From: Accumulibacter sp.
GTDB lineage: Bacteria; Pseudomonadota; Gammaproteobacteria; Burkholderiales; Rhodocyclaceae
DNA length: 64,000 bases
NCBI RefSeq assembly: GCF_036625195.1
Contig: NZ_JAZKUG010000001.1
Span: 682,001-746,000 of the forward strand
Direction of reading: 5' to 3'
In this document: positions 48,301 through 51,974 of the stretch, piece after piece
Position numbering within the stretch: position 1 is the first letter of the stretch
Layout: each line of letters opens with the position of its first letter
The notes under the pieces: model-generated
Databases searched by the model: none
Told to the model about the DNA's origin: nothing
What the model saw: the letters and a program-made list of their open reading frames with translations, nothing else
Position numbers and translations under genes: made by a program

Positions 48301-51260
48301 CCGGGGAGGCTCCAAGTGCTGCCACTGACCACGGCGCTGCCGCTGTAGACGACGGTGCCACCGGCGTCGACCAGGGTGATGCTGACGACCTGGCCGTTCT
48401 CGACGCCGCTGGTGCTGCCCGACAGGGTGACGCTCTGGTCTTCGCTGTCGTCAATGACGTCGTCGCCAGCGACGACATCTATGGTGATCGTCGGCGCGCT
48501 GCTGTCGAGCGTGCTGACGGGCCGCGTCGCCGGTGTCGCGGCGTTGCCGGCGGCGTCGGAGACACTGGCGGTGACGGTGTAGTTGGCGCCGTCGGGCAAG
48601 GCCGAGAGGTCGACGCCGGGGAGGCTCCAGGCGTCGTTGCCAACCACGGCGCTGCCGCTGTAGACGACGGTGCCACTGGTGTCGACCAGGGTGACGCTGA
48701 CCGTCTGGCCGTTCTCGACGCCAGTCGTGCTGCCCGACAGGGTGACGCTGTCGTCTTCGGCGTCGTCGATGAGGTCATCGCCGGCGACGACATCGATGGT
48801 GATCGTCGGCGCGGTGCTGTCCACGGTGCTGACCGGGCGGCTCGCCGGGGTCGCGGCGTTGCCGGCAGCGTCGAAGGCGTTGGCGGTGACGGTGTAGGCG
48901 GCTCCGTCGGGCAAGGCCGAGAGGTCGACGCCGGGGAGGCTCCAAGTGCTGCCACTGACCACGGCGCTGCCGCTGTAGACGACGGTGCCGCCGGCGTCGA
49001 CCAGGGTGACGCTGACGACCTGGCCGTTCTCGACGCCAGTCGTGCTGCCCGACAGGGTGACGCTCTGGTCTTCGCTGTCGTCGATGACGTCATCGCCGGC
49101 GACGACGGCGATGCTGATCGTCGGCGCGGTGCTGTCGAGTGTGCTGACCGGCCGCGTCGCCGGGGTCGCGGCGTTGCCGGCGGCGTCGGAGACGCTGGCG
49201 GTGACGGTGTAGGCGGCTCCGTCGGGCAAGGCCGACAGGTCGACGCCGGGGAGGCTCCAAGTGCCGCCACTGACCACGGCGCTGCCGCTGTAGACGACGG
49301 TGCCACCGGCGTCGACCAGGGTGACGCTGACCGTCTGGCCGTTCTCGACGCCAGTCGTGCTGCCCGACAGGGTGACGCTGTCGTCTTCGGCGTCGTCGAT
49401 GAGGTCATCGCCGGCGACGACATCGATGGTGATCGTCGGGGCGCTGCTGTCCACGGTGCTGACCGGGCGGCTCGCCGGGGTCGCGGCGTTGCCGGCAGCG
49501 TCGGAGACGCTGGCGGTGACGGTGTAGTTGGCGCCGTCGGGCAAGGCCGAGAGGTCGACGCCGGGGAGGCTCCACGTGCCGCCACTGACCACGGCGCTGC
49601 CGCTGTAAACGACGGTGCCGCCGGCGTCGACCAGGGTGACGCTGACGACCTGGCCGTTCTCGACGCCACTCGTGCTGCCCGACAGGGTGACGCTGTCGTC
49701 TTCGGCGTCGTCGATGACGTCATCGCCGGCGACGGCATCGATGGTGATCGCCGGCGCGGTGCTGTCGAGCGTGCTGACCAGGCGGGTCGCCGGGGTCGCG
49801 GCGTTGCCGGCGGCGTCGGAGACGCTGGCGGTGACGGTGTAGGCGGCGCCGTCGGGCAAGGCCGAGAGGTCGACGCCGGCGATGCTCCAGGCGTCGTTGC
49901 CAACGAGGGCGCTGCCGCTGTAGACGACGGTACCACCGGCGTCAACCAGGGTGATGCTGACGACCTGGCCGTTCTCGACGCCGCTGGTGCTGCCCGACAG
50001 GGTGACGCTCTGGTCTTCGCTGTCGTCGATGAGGTCATCGCCGGCGACGACATCTATGGTGATCGTCGGCGCGCTGCTGTCCACGGTGCTGACCGGCCGC
50101 GTCGCCGGGGTCGCGGCGTTGCCGGCGGCGTCGGAGACGCTGGCGGTGACGGTGTAGCCGGCGCCGTCGGGCAAGGCCGAGAGGTCGACGCCGGCGATGC
50201 TCCAGGCGTCGTTGCCAACGAGGGCGCTGCCGCTGTAGACGACGGTGCCACTGGTGTCGACCAGCGTGACGCTCACGACTTGGCCGTTCTCGACGCCGCT
50301 GGTGCTGCCCGACAGGGTGACGCTCTGGTCTTCGCTGTCGTCAATGACGTCGTCACCGGCGACGACGGCGATGCTGATCGTCGGGGCGCTGCTGTCCACG
50401 GTGCTGACCGGCCGCGTCGCCGGGGTCGCGGCGTTGCCGGCGGCGTCGGAGACGCTGGCGGTGACGGTGTAGGCGGCGCCGTCGGGCAAGGCCGAGAGGT
50501 CGACGCCGGCGATGCTCCAGGCGTCGTTGCCGACCACGGCGCTGCCGCTGTAGACGACGGTGCCACCGGCGTCAACCAGGGTGATGCTGACGACCTGGCC
50601 GTTCTCGACGCCGCTGGTGCTGCCCGACAAGGTGACGCTCTGGTCTTCGGCGTCGTCAATGAGGTCATCGCCGGCGACGACATCGATGCTGATCGTCGGG
50701 GCGGTGCTGTCGACGACCACCGTGTCGCGTCCCGCGACGCTGGACTCAGCCAACGCCAGGAGATCCGCCCCCGCACTGGCTGCACCACCGCCGGCATCCT
50801 CGATGACGCGGCCTCGCGCAGTGCCGAACTCGAAGACAAGAGGGTCCACATTCTCTGCAATCCGCAACAGCCGGACAAAACTTGGTCCGCCGTCCGCTCC
50901 CGGCGTGCCCGTCCCGGCAGCCGTCTCGTCCAACAGATCGTCAAGACTCGCCCCGCTGGTGAGCGCCTGGATCACCTTGCTGACGTCGGCCGCTCCGGAG
51001 CTCAGGGCAGCCTCCGTCCGACTTGGCGGGATTGCTGCGCTGACCTCGCCATCCATGGTCAGCGTCTCGTTGGCCCGCAGCAGCACGGCACGACCATCCG
51101 GGGTGCTCAACTCGACACGGCTGGCCCTGCCGGCGACGATGACGTCCCCTTCGAAGACCATGTCGCCGACCTGCAACGGCCGCAGACTGCCATCCGGCTG
51201 CCTGATGTATGCCTTGCCCTGAATTGCTGAAACGCGTGCCACCGGGATCAGATCAGCCAT
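30318..51260 (-). CDS. lapA: Giant LapA-type repeat adhesin, 6980 aa
   Basis: Type I-secreted biofilm adhesin. Residues 1-183: retention module (opening MADLIPVARVSAIQGKAYIR) with TAAG at 113-116, the expected LapG cut. Residues 184-6168: 57 Ig-like repeats of 105 residues. Residues 6169-6483: three diverged Ig-like repeats. Residues 6484-6818: VCBS/cadherin-like domain apparently interrupted by a propeller-like insert (about 6496-6712). Residues 6830-6865: short RTX block; then a type I secretion C-terminus ending DLLNRNKLITD. The consensus repeat has about 14 acidic residues and one basic residue, suggesting calcium binding. I find one cysteine in the whole protein (6668). It ends the apparent lapB-lapC-luxR-lapA transcription unit and faces lapD. 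Export by the linked LapB/LapC/LapE is expected. Confidence 0.95.
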   Translation of the reverse strand: MADLIPVARVSAIQGKAYIRQPDGSLRPLQVGDMVFEGDVIVAGRASRVELSTPDGRAVLLRANETLTMDGEVSAAIPPSRTEAALSSGAADVSKVIQALTSGASLDDLLDETAAGTGTPGADGGPSFVRLLRIAENVDPLVFEFGTARGRVIEDAGGGAASAGADLLALAESSVAGRDTVVVDSTAPTISIDVVAGDDLIDDAEDQSVTLSGSTSGVENGQVVSITLVDAGGTVVYSGSAVVGNDAWSIAGVDLSALPDGAAYTVTASVSDAAGNAATPATRPVSTVDSSAPTISIAVVAGDDVIDDSEDQSVTLSGSTSGVENGQVVSVTLVDTSGTVVYSGSALVGNDAWSIAGVDLSALPDGAGYTVTASVSDAAGNAATPATRPVSTVDSSAPTITIDVVAGDDLIDDSEDQSVTLSGSTSGVENGQVVSITLVDAGGTVVYSGSALVGNDAWSIAGVDLSALPDGAAYTVTASVSDAAGNAATPATRLVSTLDSTAPAITIDAVAGDDVIDDAEDDSVTLSGSTSGVENGQVVSVTLVDAGGTVVYSGSAVVSGGTWSLPGVDLSALPDGANYTVTASVSDAAGNAATPASRPVSTVDSSAPTITIDVVAGDDLIDDAEDDSVTLSGSTTGVENGQTVSVTLVDAGGTVVYSGSAVVSGGTWSLPGVDLSALPDGAAYTVTASVSDAAGNAATPATRPVSTLDSTAPTISIAVVAGDDVIDDSEDQSVTLSGSTTGVENGQVVSVTLVDAGGTVVYSGSAVVSGSTWSLPGVDLSALPDGAAYTVTANAFDAAGNAATPASRPVSTVDSTAPTITIDVVAGDDLIDDAEDDSVTLSGSTTGVENGQTVSVTLVDTSGTVVYSGSAVVGNDAWSLPGVDLSALPDGANYTVTASVSDAAGNAATPATRPVSTLDSSAPTITIDVVAGDDVIDDSEDQSVTLSGSTSGVENGQVVSITLVDAGGTVVYSGSAVVSGSTWSLPGVDLSALPDGAAYTVTANVSDAAGNAATPATRPVSTLDSTAPTISIAVVAGDDVIDDSEDQSVTLSGSTTGVENGQVVSVTLVDAGGTVVYSGSAVVSGGTWSLPGVDLSALPDGANYTVTASVSDAAGNAATPASRPVSTVDSTAPTITIDVVAGDDLIDDAEDDSVTLSGSTTGVENGQVVSVTLVDSGGTVVYSGSAVVGNDAWSIAGVDLSALPDGAGYTVTASVSDAAGNAATPATRPVSTLDSTAPTISIAVVAGDDVIDDSEDQSVTLSGSTTGVENGQVVSVTLVDAGGTVVYSGSALVGNDAWSIAGVDLSALPDGANYTVTASVSDAAGNAATPATRPVSTVDSSAPTITIDVVAGDDLIDDSEDQSVTLSGSTSGVENGQVVSITLVDAGGTVVYSGSALVGNDAWSIAGVDLSALPDGANYTVTASVSDAAGNAATPATRPVSTLDSTAPTITIDVVAGDDLIDDAEDDSVTLSGSTTGVENGQVVSVTLVDTSGTVVYSGSALVGNDAWSLPGVDLSALPDGAAYTVTANVFDAAGNAATPATRPVSTLDSTAPTISIAVVAGDDVIDDSEDQSVTLSGSTTGVENGQVVSVTLVDAGGTVVYSGSAVVSGSTWSLPGVDLSALPDGANYTVTASVSDAAGNAATPATRPVSTVDSSAPTIAIDVVAGDDVIDDSEDQSVTLSGSTTGVENGQVVSVTLVDAGGTVVYSGSAVVGNDAWSIAGVDLSALPDGANYTVTASVSDAAGNAATPATRPVSTLDSTAPTITIDVVAGDDLIDDAEDDSVTLSGSTTGVENGQVVSVTLVDTSGTVVYSGSAVVGNDAWSIAGVDLSALPDGAAYTVTASVSDAAGNAATPASRPVSTLDSTAPTISIDVVAGDDLIDDAEDDSVTLSGSTTGVENGQVVSVTLVDTSGTVVYSGSAVVSGGTWSLPGVDLSALPDGAAYTVTANVSDAAGNAATPATRPVSTLDSTAPTISIDVVAGDDVIDDSEDQSVTLSGSTSGVENGQVVSVNLVDAGGTVVYSGSAVVGNDAWSIAGVDLSALPDGAAYTVTASVSDAAGNAATPASRPVSTLDSTAPTISIDVVAGDDLIDDAEDDSVTLSGSTTGVENGQVVSVTLVDTSGTVVYSGSAVVSGGTWSLPGVDLSTLPDGAAYTVTASVSDAAGNAATPATRPVSTLDSTAPTISIDVVAGDDVIDDSEDDSVTLSGSTTGVENGQVVSITLVDAGGTVVYSGSAVVGNDAWSIAGVDLSALPDGAAYTVTASVSDAAGNAATPASRPVSTLDSTAPTISIDVVAGDDLIDDAEDDSVTLSGSTTGVENGQVVSVTLVDTSGTVVYSGSAVVSGGTWSLPGVDLSTLPDGAAYTVTASVSDAAGNAATPATRPVSTLDSTAPTISIDVVAGDDVIDDSEDDSVTLSGSTTGVENGQVVSITLVDAGGTVVYSGSAVVGNDAWSIAGVDLSALPDGAAYTVTASVSDAAGNAATPASRPVSTLDSTAPTISIDVVAGDDLIDDAEDDSVTLSGSTTGVENGQVVSVTLVDAGGTVVYSGSAVVSGGTWSLPGVDLSALPDGAAYTVTASVSDAAGNAATPASRPVSTLDSTAPTISIDVVAGDDVIDDSEDDSVTLSGSTTGVENGQVVSVTLVDAGGTVVYSGSAVVGNDAWSLPGVDLSTLPDGANYTVTANVSDAAGNAATPATRPVSTLDSTAPTISIDVVAGDDLIDDAEDDSVTLSGSTTGVENGQVVSVTLVDAGGTIVYSGSAVVGNDAWSIPGVDLSALPDGANYTVTASVSDAAGNAATPATRPVSTLDSTAPTISIDVVAGDDVIDDSEDDSVTLSGSTTGVENGQVVSVTLVDTSGTVVYSGSAVVSGGTWSLPGVDLSALPDGAAYTVTASVSDAAGNAATPASRPVSTLDSTAPTISIDVVAGDDLIDDAEDQSVTLSGSTSGVENGQVVSITLVDAGGTVVYSGSAVVGNDAWSIAGVDLSALTDGAAYTVTASVSDAAGNAATPATRPVSTLDSSAPTISIDGVAGDDVIDDSEDDSVTLSGSTTGVENGQVVSVTLVDTSGTVVYSGSAVVSGGTWSLPGVDLSALPDGAAYTVTASVSDAAGNAATPASRPVSTLDSTAPTISIDVVAGDDLIDDAEDQSVTLSGSTSGVENGQVVSITLVDAGGTVVYSGSAVVGNDAWSIAGVDLSALPDGAAYTVTASVSDAAGNAATPATRPVSTLDSSAPTITIDVVAGDDVIDDSEDQSVTLSGSTSGVENGQVVSITLVDAGGTVVYSGSAVVGNDAWSLPGVDLSALPDGANYTVTASVSDAAGNAATPASRPVSTVDSSAPTISIAVVAGDDVIDDAEDDSVTLSGSTSGVENGQVVSVTLVDAGGTVVYSGSAVVSGGTWSLPGVDLSALPDGANYTVTASVSDAAGNAATPASRPVSTVDSTAPTITIDVVAGDDLIDDAEDDSVTLSGSTTGVENGQVVSVTLVDAGGTVVYSGSAVVSGGNWSLPGVDLSALPDGANYTVTANVSDAAGNAATPATRPVSTVDSSAPTISIAVVAGDDVIDDSEDQSVTLSGSTSGVENGQVVSITLVDTSGTVVYSGSAVVGNDAWSLPGVDLSALPDGANYTVTASVSDAAGNAATPATRPVSTLDSTAPTISIAVVAGDDLIDDAEDDSVTLSGSTTGVENGQVVSVTLRDSGGTVVYSGSAVVGNDAWSIAGVDLSALPDGANYTVTASVSDAAGNAATPATRPVSTLDSTAPTISIAVVAGDDVIDDSEDQSVTLSGSTSGVENGQVVSITLVDAGGTVVYSGSAVVGNDAWSIPGVDLSALPDGAAYTVTASVSDAAGNAATPATRPVSTLDSTAPTISIDVVAGDDVIDDSEDDSVTLSGSTTGVENGQVVSVTLVDAGGTVVYSGSAVVSGSTWSLPGVDLSALPDGAAYTVTANVSDAAGNAATPATRPVSTLDSTAPTISIDVVAGDDVIDDSEDQSVTLSGSTTGVENGQVVSVTLVDAGGTVVYSGSAVVGNDAWSIPGVDLSALPDGAAYTVTANVSDAAGNAATPATRPVSTLDSSAPTISIAVVAGDDVIDDSEDQSVTLSGSTTGVENGQTVSVTLVDAGGTVVYSGSAVVSGGTWSLPGVDLSALPDGANYTVTASVSDAAGNAATPATRPVSTLDSSAPTISIAVVAGDDLIDDSEDQSVTLSGSTTGVENGQVVSVTLVDAGGTVVYSGSAVVGNDAWSIPGVDLSALPDGANYTVTASVSDAAGNAATPATRPVSTLDSTAPTISIDVVAGDDVIDDSEDDSVTLSGSTTGVENGQVVSVTLVDTSGTVVYSGSAVVSGGTWSLPGVDLSALPDGAAYTVTANVSDAAGNAATPATRPVSTLDSTAPTISIDVVAGDDVIDDAEDDSVTLSGSTTGVENGQVVSVTLVDAGGTVVYSGSAVVSGGTWSLPGVDLSALPDGAAYTVTANVSDAAGNAATPATRPVSTLDSTAPTISIDVVAGDDVIDDSEDQSVTLSGSTSGVENGQVVSITLVDAGGTVVYSGSAVVGNDAWSIAGVDLSALPDGAAYTVTANVSDAAGNAATPATRPVSTLDSTAPTISIDVVAGDDVIDDAEDDSVTLSGSTTGVESGQVVSVTLVDTSGTVVYSGSAVVSGGTWSLPGVDLSALPDGAAYTVTASVSDAAGNAATPASRPVSTLDSTAPTISIAVVAGDDVIDDSEDDSVTLSGSTTGVENGQVVSVTLVDAGGTVVYSGSAVVGNDAWSIAGVDLSALPDGANYTVTANVSDAAGNAATPATRPVSTVDSSAPTISIAVVAGDDVIDDSEDQSVTLSGSTSGVENGQVVSITLVDAGGTVVYSGSAVVGNDAWSIAGVDLSALPDGAAYTVTANVSDAAGNAATPATRPVSTLDSTAPTISIDVVAGDDLIDDAEDDSVTLSGSTTGVENGQVVSVTLVDTSGTVVYSGSAVVSGGTWSIAGVDLSALPDGAAYTVTANVSDAAGNAATPATRPVSTLDSTAPTISIDVVAGDDVIDDAEDDSVTLSGSTTGVENGQVVSVTLVDTSGTVVYSGSAVVSGGTWSLPGVDLSALPDGANYTVTASVSDAAGNAATPATRPVSTLDSTAPTISIAVVAGDDLIDDSEDQSVTLSGSTTGVENGQVVSVTLVDAGGTVVYSGSAVVGNDAWSIAGVDLSALPDGANYTVTANVSDAAGNAATPATRPVSTLDSTAPTISIAVVAGDDVIDDSEDDSVTLSGSTTGVENGQVVSVTLVDAGGTVVYSGSALVGNDAWSIAGVDLSALPDGANYTVTASVSDAAGNAATPASRPVSTLDSTAPTISIAVVAGDDVIDDAEDDSVTLSGSTTGVENGQVVSVTLVDTSGTVVYSGSAVVSGGTWSLPGVDLSALPDGAAYTVTASVSDAAGNAATPASRPVSTLDSTAPTISIDVVAGDDVIDDAEDDSVTLSGSTTGVENGQVVSVTLVDTSGTVVYSGSAVVSGGTWSLPGVDLSALPDGANYTVTASVSDAAGNAATPATRPVSTLDSTAPTISIDVVAGDDLIDDSEDQSVTLSGSTTGVENGQVVSVTLVDTSGTVVYSGSAVVSGGTWSLPGVDLSALPDGAAYTVTASVSDAAGNAATPATRPVSTLDSTAPTISIDVVAGDDLIDDAEDDSVTLSGSTSGVENGQVVSVTLVDAGGTVVYSGSAVVSGGTWSLPGVDLSALPDGANYTVTASVSDAAGNAATPASRPVSTVDSSAPTITIDVVAGDDLIDDAEDDSVTLSGSTSGVENGQVVSVTLVDAGGTVVYSGSAVVSGGTWSLPGVDLSALPDGANYTVTASVSDAAGNAATPASRPVSTVDSSAPTITIDVVAGDDLIDDAEDDSVTLSGSTSGVENGQTVSVTLVDAGGTVVYSGSAVVGNDAWSIAGVDLSALPDGANYTVTARVSDAAGNAATPATRPVSTLDSTAPTISIAVVAGDDVIDDSEDDSVTLSGSTTGVENGQVVSVTLVDAGGTVVYSGSAVVSGGTWSLTGVDLSALPDGANYTVTASVSDAAGNAATPATRPVSTLDSTAPTISIAVVAGDDVIDDSEDQSVTLSGSTTGVENGQVVSVTLVDAGGTVVYSGRAVVGNDAWSLPGVDLSALPDGANYTVTASVSDAAGNAATPATRPVSTVDSTPPVPTISLDPNITADDTLNAAEASAPVTLTGRVGGDAQVGDTVTLTINGQSFSGSVVSGPGGSLVFAVVVPGADLAADPDRTIDASISTTDSAGNSGSARTSERYTVDVSAAAAIAVDPITADDVLNDAEATGRVTVTGTVGGDAAPGDTVVLTINGTAYVGSVLPGNTFSIDVAGADLAVDTLFLASVSGFDDAGNPFVGTALSQHTVDRSASATITVDHITADDLLTASEAAGMVPVTGRVGGDAAPGDTVALSINGVSYVTTVLPGNTFSVSVAGSDLAAGTQFTATVSGTDAVGNPFTATDTSTHRLGPVAVDDRAMVYELPAQRIYYNDSAGNIGTVSPATGTRSLIGNAGRVFGDIAVGSTGTLFGITLDSTSVLYSINPATGSATRIGTVTGAGFINALVASPDGRLFAAGNTGDLYQLSTITGAATRIGTFGSGQGSSGDLLFANNALYLSTTNGTIRKFDLATGIATTAVSGLPNDLYNLAQTDVGSCVGSTSSGQMYTIDLAAGTAVRTGVSSGGSPSMYGFAAAPVGGPLVTISGDVTPSTVGQDRDPDGSTLAVVGVVAGDVPAPAATGVGAVIDGTYGTLTIAADGSYGYSLDHSRAAVQSLGAGQVADDVFTYTIRDADGAVDTATLTVQVTGASEVPPPVSTTGGAGADTLTGGIGAETMLGGAGNDLMSAGLGADVFAWRLADRGTPATPAVDTITDFSVASRAAGGDVLDLRDLLQGENSSPGSLDNYLHFRVEGGATTVDVSSSGGFAAGYDPAAVDQQIVLAGVDLSAGGLSTDQLIIQDLLNRNKLITD
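30666..30773 (-). other. RTX calcium-binding nonapeptide block of LapA
   Basis: Residues 6830-6865 hold about four glycine/aspartate-rich nonapeptides (GGAGADTLTGG, MLGGAGNDLM and similar, then GLGADVF). Such blocks fold on calcium outside the cell and accompany C-terminal type I secretion signals. The block is very short for so large a protein. Confidence 0.85.
31125..31775 (-). other. Propeller-like domain inserted in a VCBS/cadherin-like domain of LapA
   Basis: Residues about 6496-6712 show five imperfect repeats with a shared blade signature (VSPATGTRSLIG, INPATGSATRIG, LSTITGAATRIG, FDLATGIATTAV, IDLAAGTAVRTG), as in beta-propeller or PQQ-like folds. It lies between PVAVDDRAMVYE and GDVTPSTVGQDRDPDGSTLA, which look like the split start and continuation of one VCBS/cadherin-like domain. 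It holds the only cysteine of the protein. Confidence 0.6.
31812..32756 (-). repeat. Three diverged Ig-like repeats at the end of the LapA repeat array
   Basis: Residues 6169-6483: three units of about 102-110 residues with ITADD-L--AEA and VGGDAAPGDTV-L-INGxxY signatures. They are related to each other but clearly different from the 105-residue main repeats, so they probably mark an older end of the array. Confidence 0.8.
32757..50711 (-). repeat. 57 tandem 315-bp repeats coding Ig-like domains of LapA
   Basis: 17,955 bp made of exactly 57 units of 315 bp (105 codons), with no insertion or deletion. Each unit runs from D-S-T/S-A-P-T to the following R-P-V-S-T. Units differ by a small set of alternatives: DLIDDAED or DVIDDSED, SGGTWSLPG or GNDAWSIAG, VDAGG or VDTSG, ANYTV or AAYTV. 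These are shuffled between units like a mosaic, which points to recombination within the array. Confidence 0.97.
50913..50924 (-). promoter_or_regulatory. Predicted LapG cleavage motif (TAAG) in LapA
   Basis: Codons 113-116 of the adhesin read Thr-Ala-Ala-Gly in the context DETAAGTG, between the retention module and the repeats. In Pseudomonas LapA the cut is between the two alanines of TAAG at a similar position. This is a protein-level site, marked at its coding position. Confidence 0.85.
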
Positions 51261-51324
51261 GACGAACTCTCGCGACCAAGTTTGGGAATGCGCACGATAC
51301 GCTTGGGCACGACACTCGCCTACT

Positions 51325-51336
51325 GTACTGAAGTAC
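51325..51336. promoter_or_regulatory. Short dyad upstream of lapA
   Basis: GTACT and AGTAC arms around a 2-base centre in the 96-bp gap between luxR and lapA, about 65 bp before the lapA ATG. It could be a binding site for the neighbouring LuxR-type protein; this is speculation from position and symmetry. Confidence 0.2.
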
Positions 51337-51356
51337 GGGTACCGGTGCGGCGCGGT

Positions 51357-51971
51357 TCAGGTGCAGGCGCCGAGGTCCACACCATTGACGACCAGCGAGA
51401 GCTGCAGCCGATCGCGCACCGCCAGCTTGTCGAACAGGGCGCTGACGTGGAACTTCACGGTACGCTCGCTGATGCCGAACTGGCGGGCGATCTCCTTGTT
51501 GCTGGAGCCTTTGGCGAGCGCCACGGCCACCTCCTGCTCGCGGGGAGTGAGCTTGCTGCGCCAGGCAGCGCGGGCCGTATCGCGCTCGCCGAGCAGCCGG
51601 GCAGTGGCCGCCAGCAGACGCTTCATCAAACCCTGCCCGATCCAGATGCCACCGCTGCCGACGACAGCCGCCACCTGCTGCAGGACCACCGGCGCAGCGT
51701 GGCCATTGCAGAAGCCCGCCGCGCCGGCATTGAGGGCAGCCAACGCCATTTCCTCGTCCGGTTCGTCTGCCAGGATGACGAGCGGGCGCCCTGCCAGAGA
51801 ACCAAGCACTTTCGCGATCAGCTCGACAACGTCGCGTCCGGCTGGCAGCAGCGCCCATGTGATCGCCGCATCCGCGGGCACCTCATCGAGGTACCCCACC
51901 ATCAGGTCCGGAAACGCTTCCCGCCAGGAGTCCCGCTGACGCGCGTCGGCCGAGAGAAAAAGCTGGCGCAT
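51357..51971 (-). CDS. LuxR/FixJ-type regulator with degenerate receiver domain
   Basis: Transcription regulator of 204 aa. The C-terminal LuxR helix-turn-helix is clear (SKLTPREQEVAVALAKGSSN, then KEIARQFGISERTVKFHVSA). The N-terminal half is receiver-like (RPLVILADEPDEEMALAALN, GAAGFCNGHAAPVVL). The strand that normally carries the phosphorylated aspartate reads AITWALLPAG, without the Asp, so control by phosphorylation is doubtful. It lies 3 bp after lapC and 96 bp before lapA on the same strand, which suggests a role in controlling adhesin or exporter expression (inferred). Confidence 0.88.
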   Translation of the reverse strand: MRQLFLSADARQRDSWREAFPDLMVGYLDEVPADAAITWALLPAGRDVVELIAKVLGSLAGRPLVILADEPDEEMALAALNAGAAGFCNGHAAPVVLQQVAAVVGSGGIWIGQGLMKRLLAATARLLGERDTARAAWRSKLTPREQEVAVALAKGSSNKEIARQFGISERTVKFHVSALFDKLAVRDRLQLSLVVNGVDLGACT

Positions 51972-51974
51972 CCC

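Noticed and set aside
32757..50711. Tandem direct repeats as a possible CRISPR or satellite array
   Set aside because: The repeat is contiguous at 315 bp with no unique spacers and is fully coding for Ig-like domains.
32920..51222. Dozens of 75-codon plus-strand frames every 315 bp (MPPASTRVTL type)
   Set aside because: They are the same antisense effect, repeated once per unit, without ribosome sites and without independent conservation.
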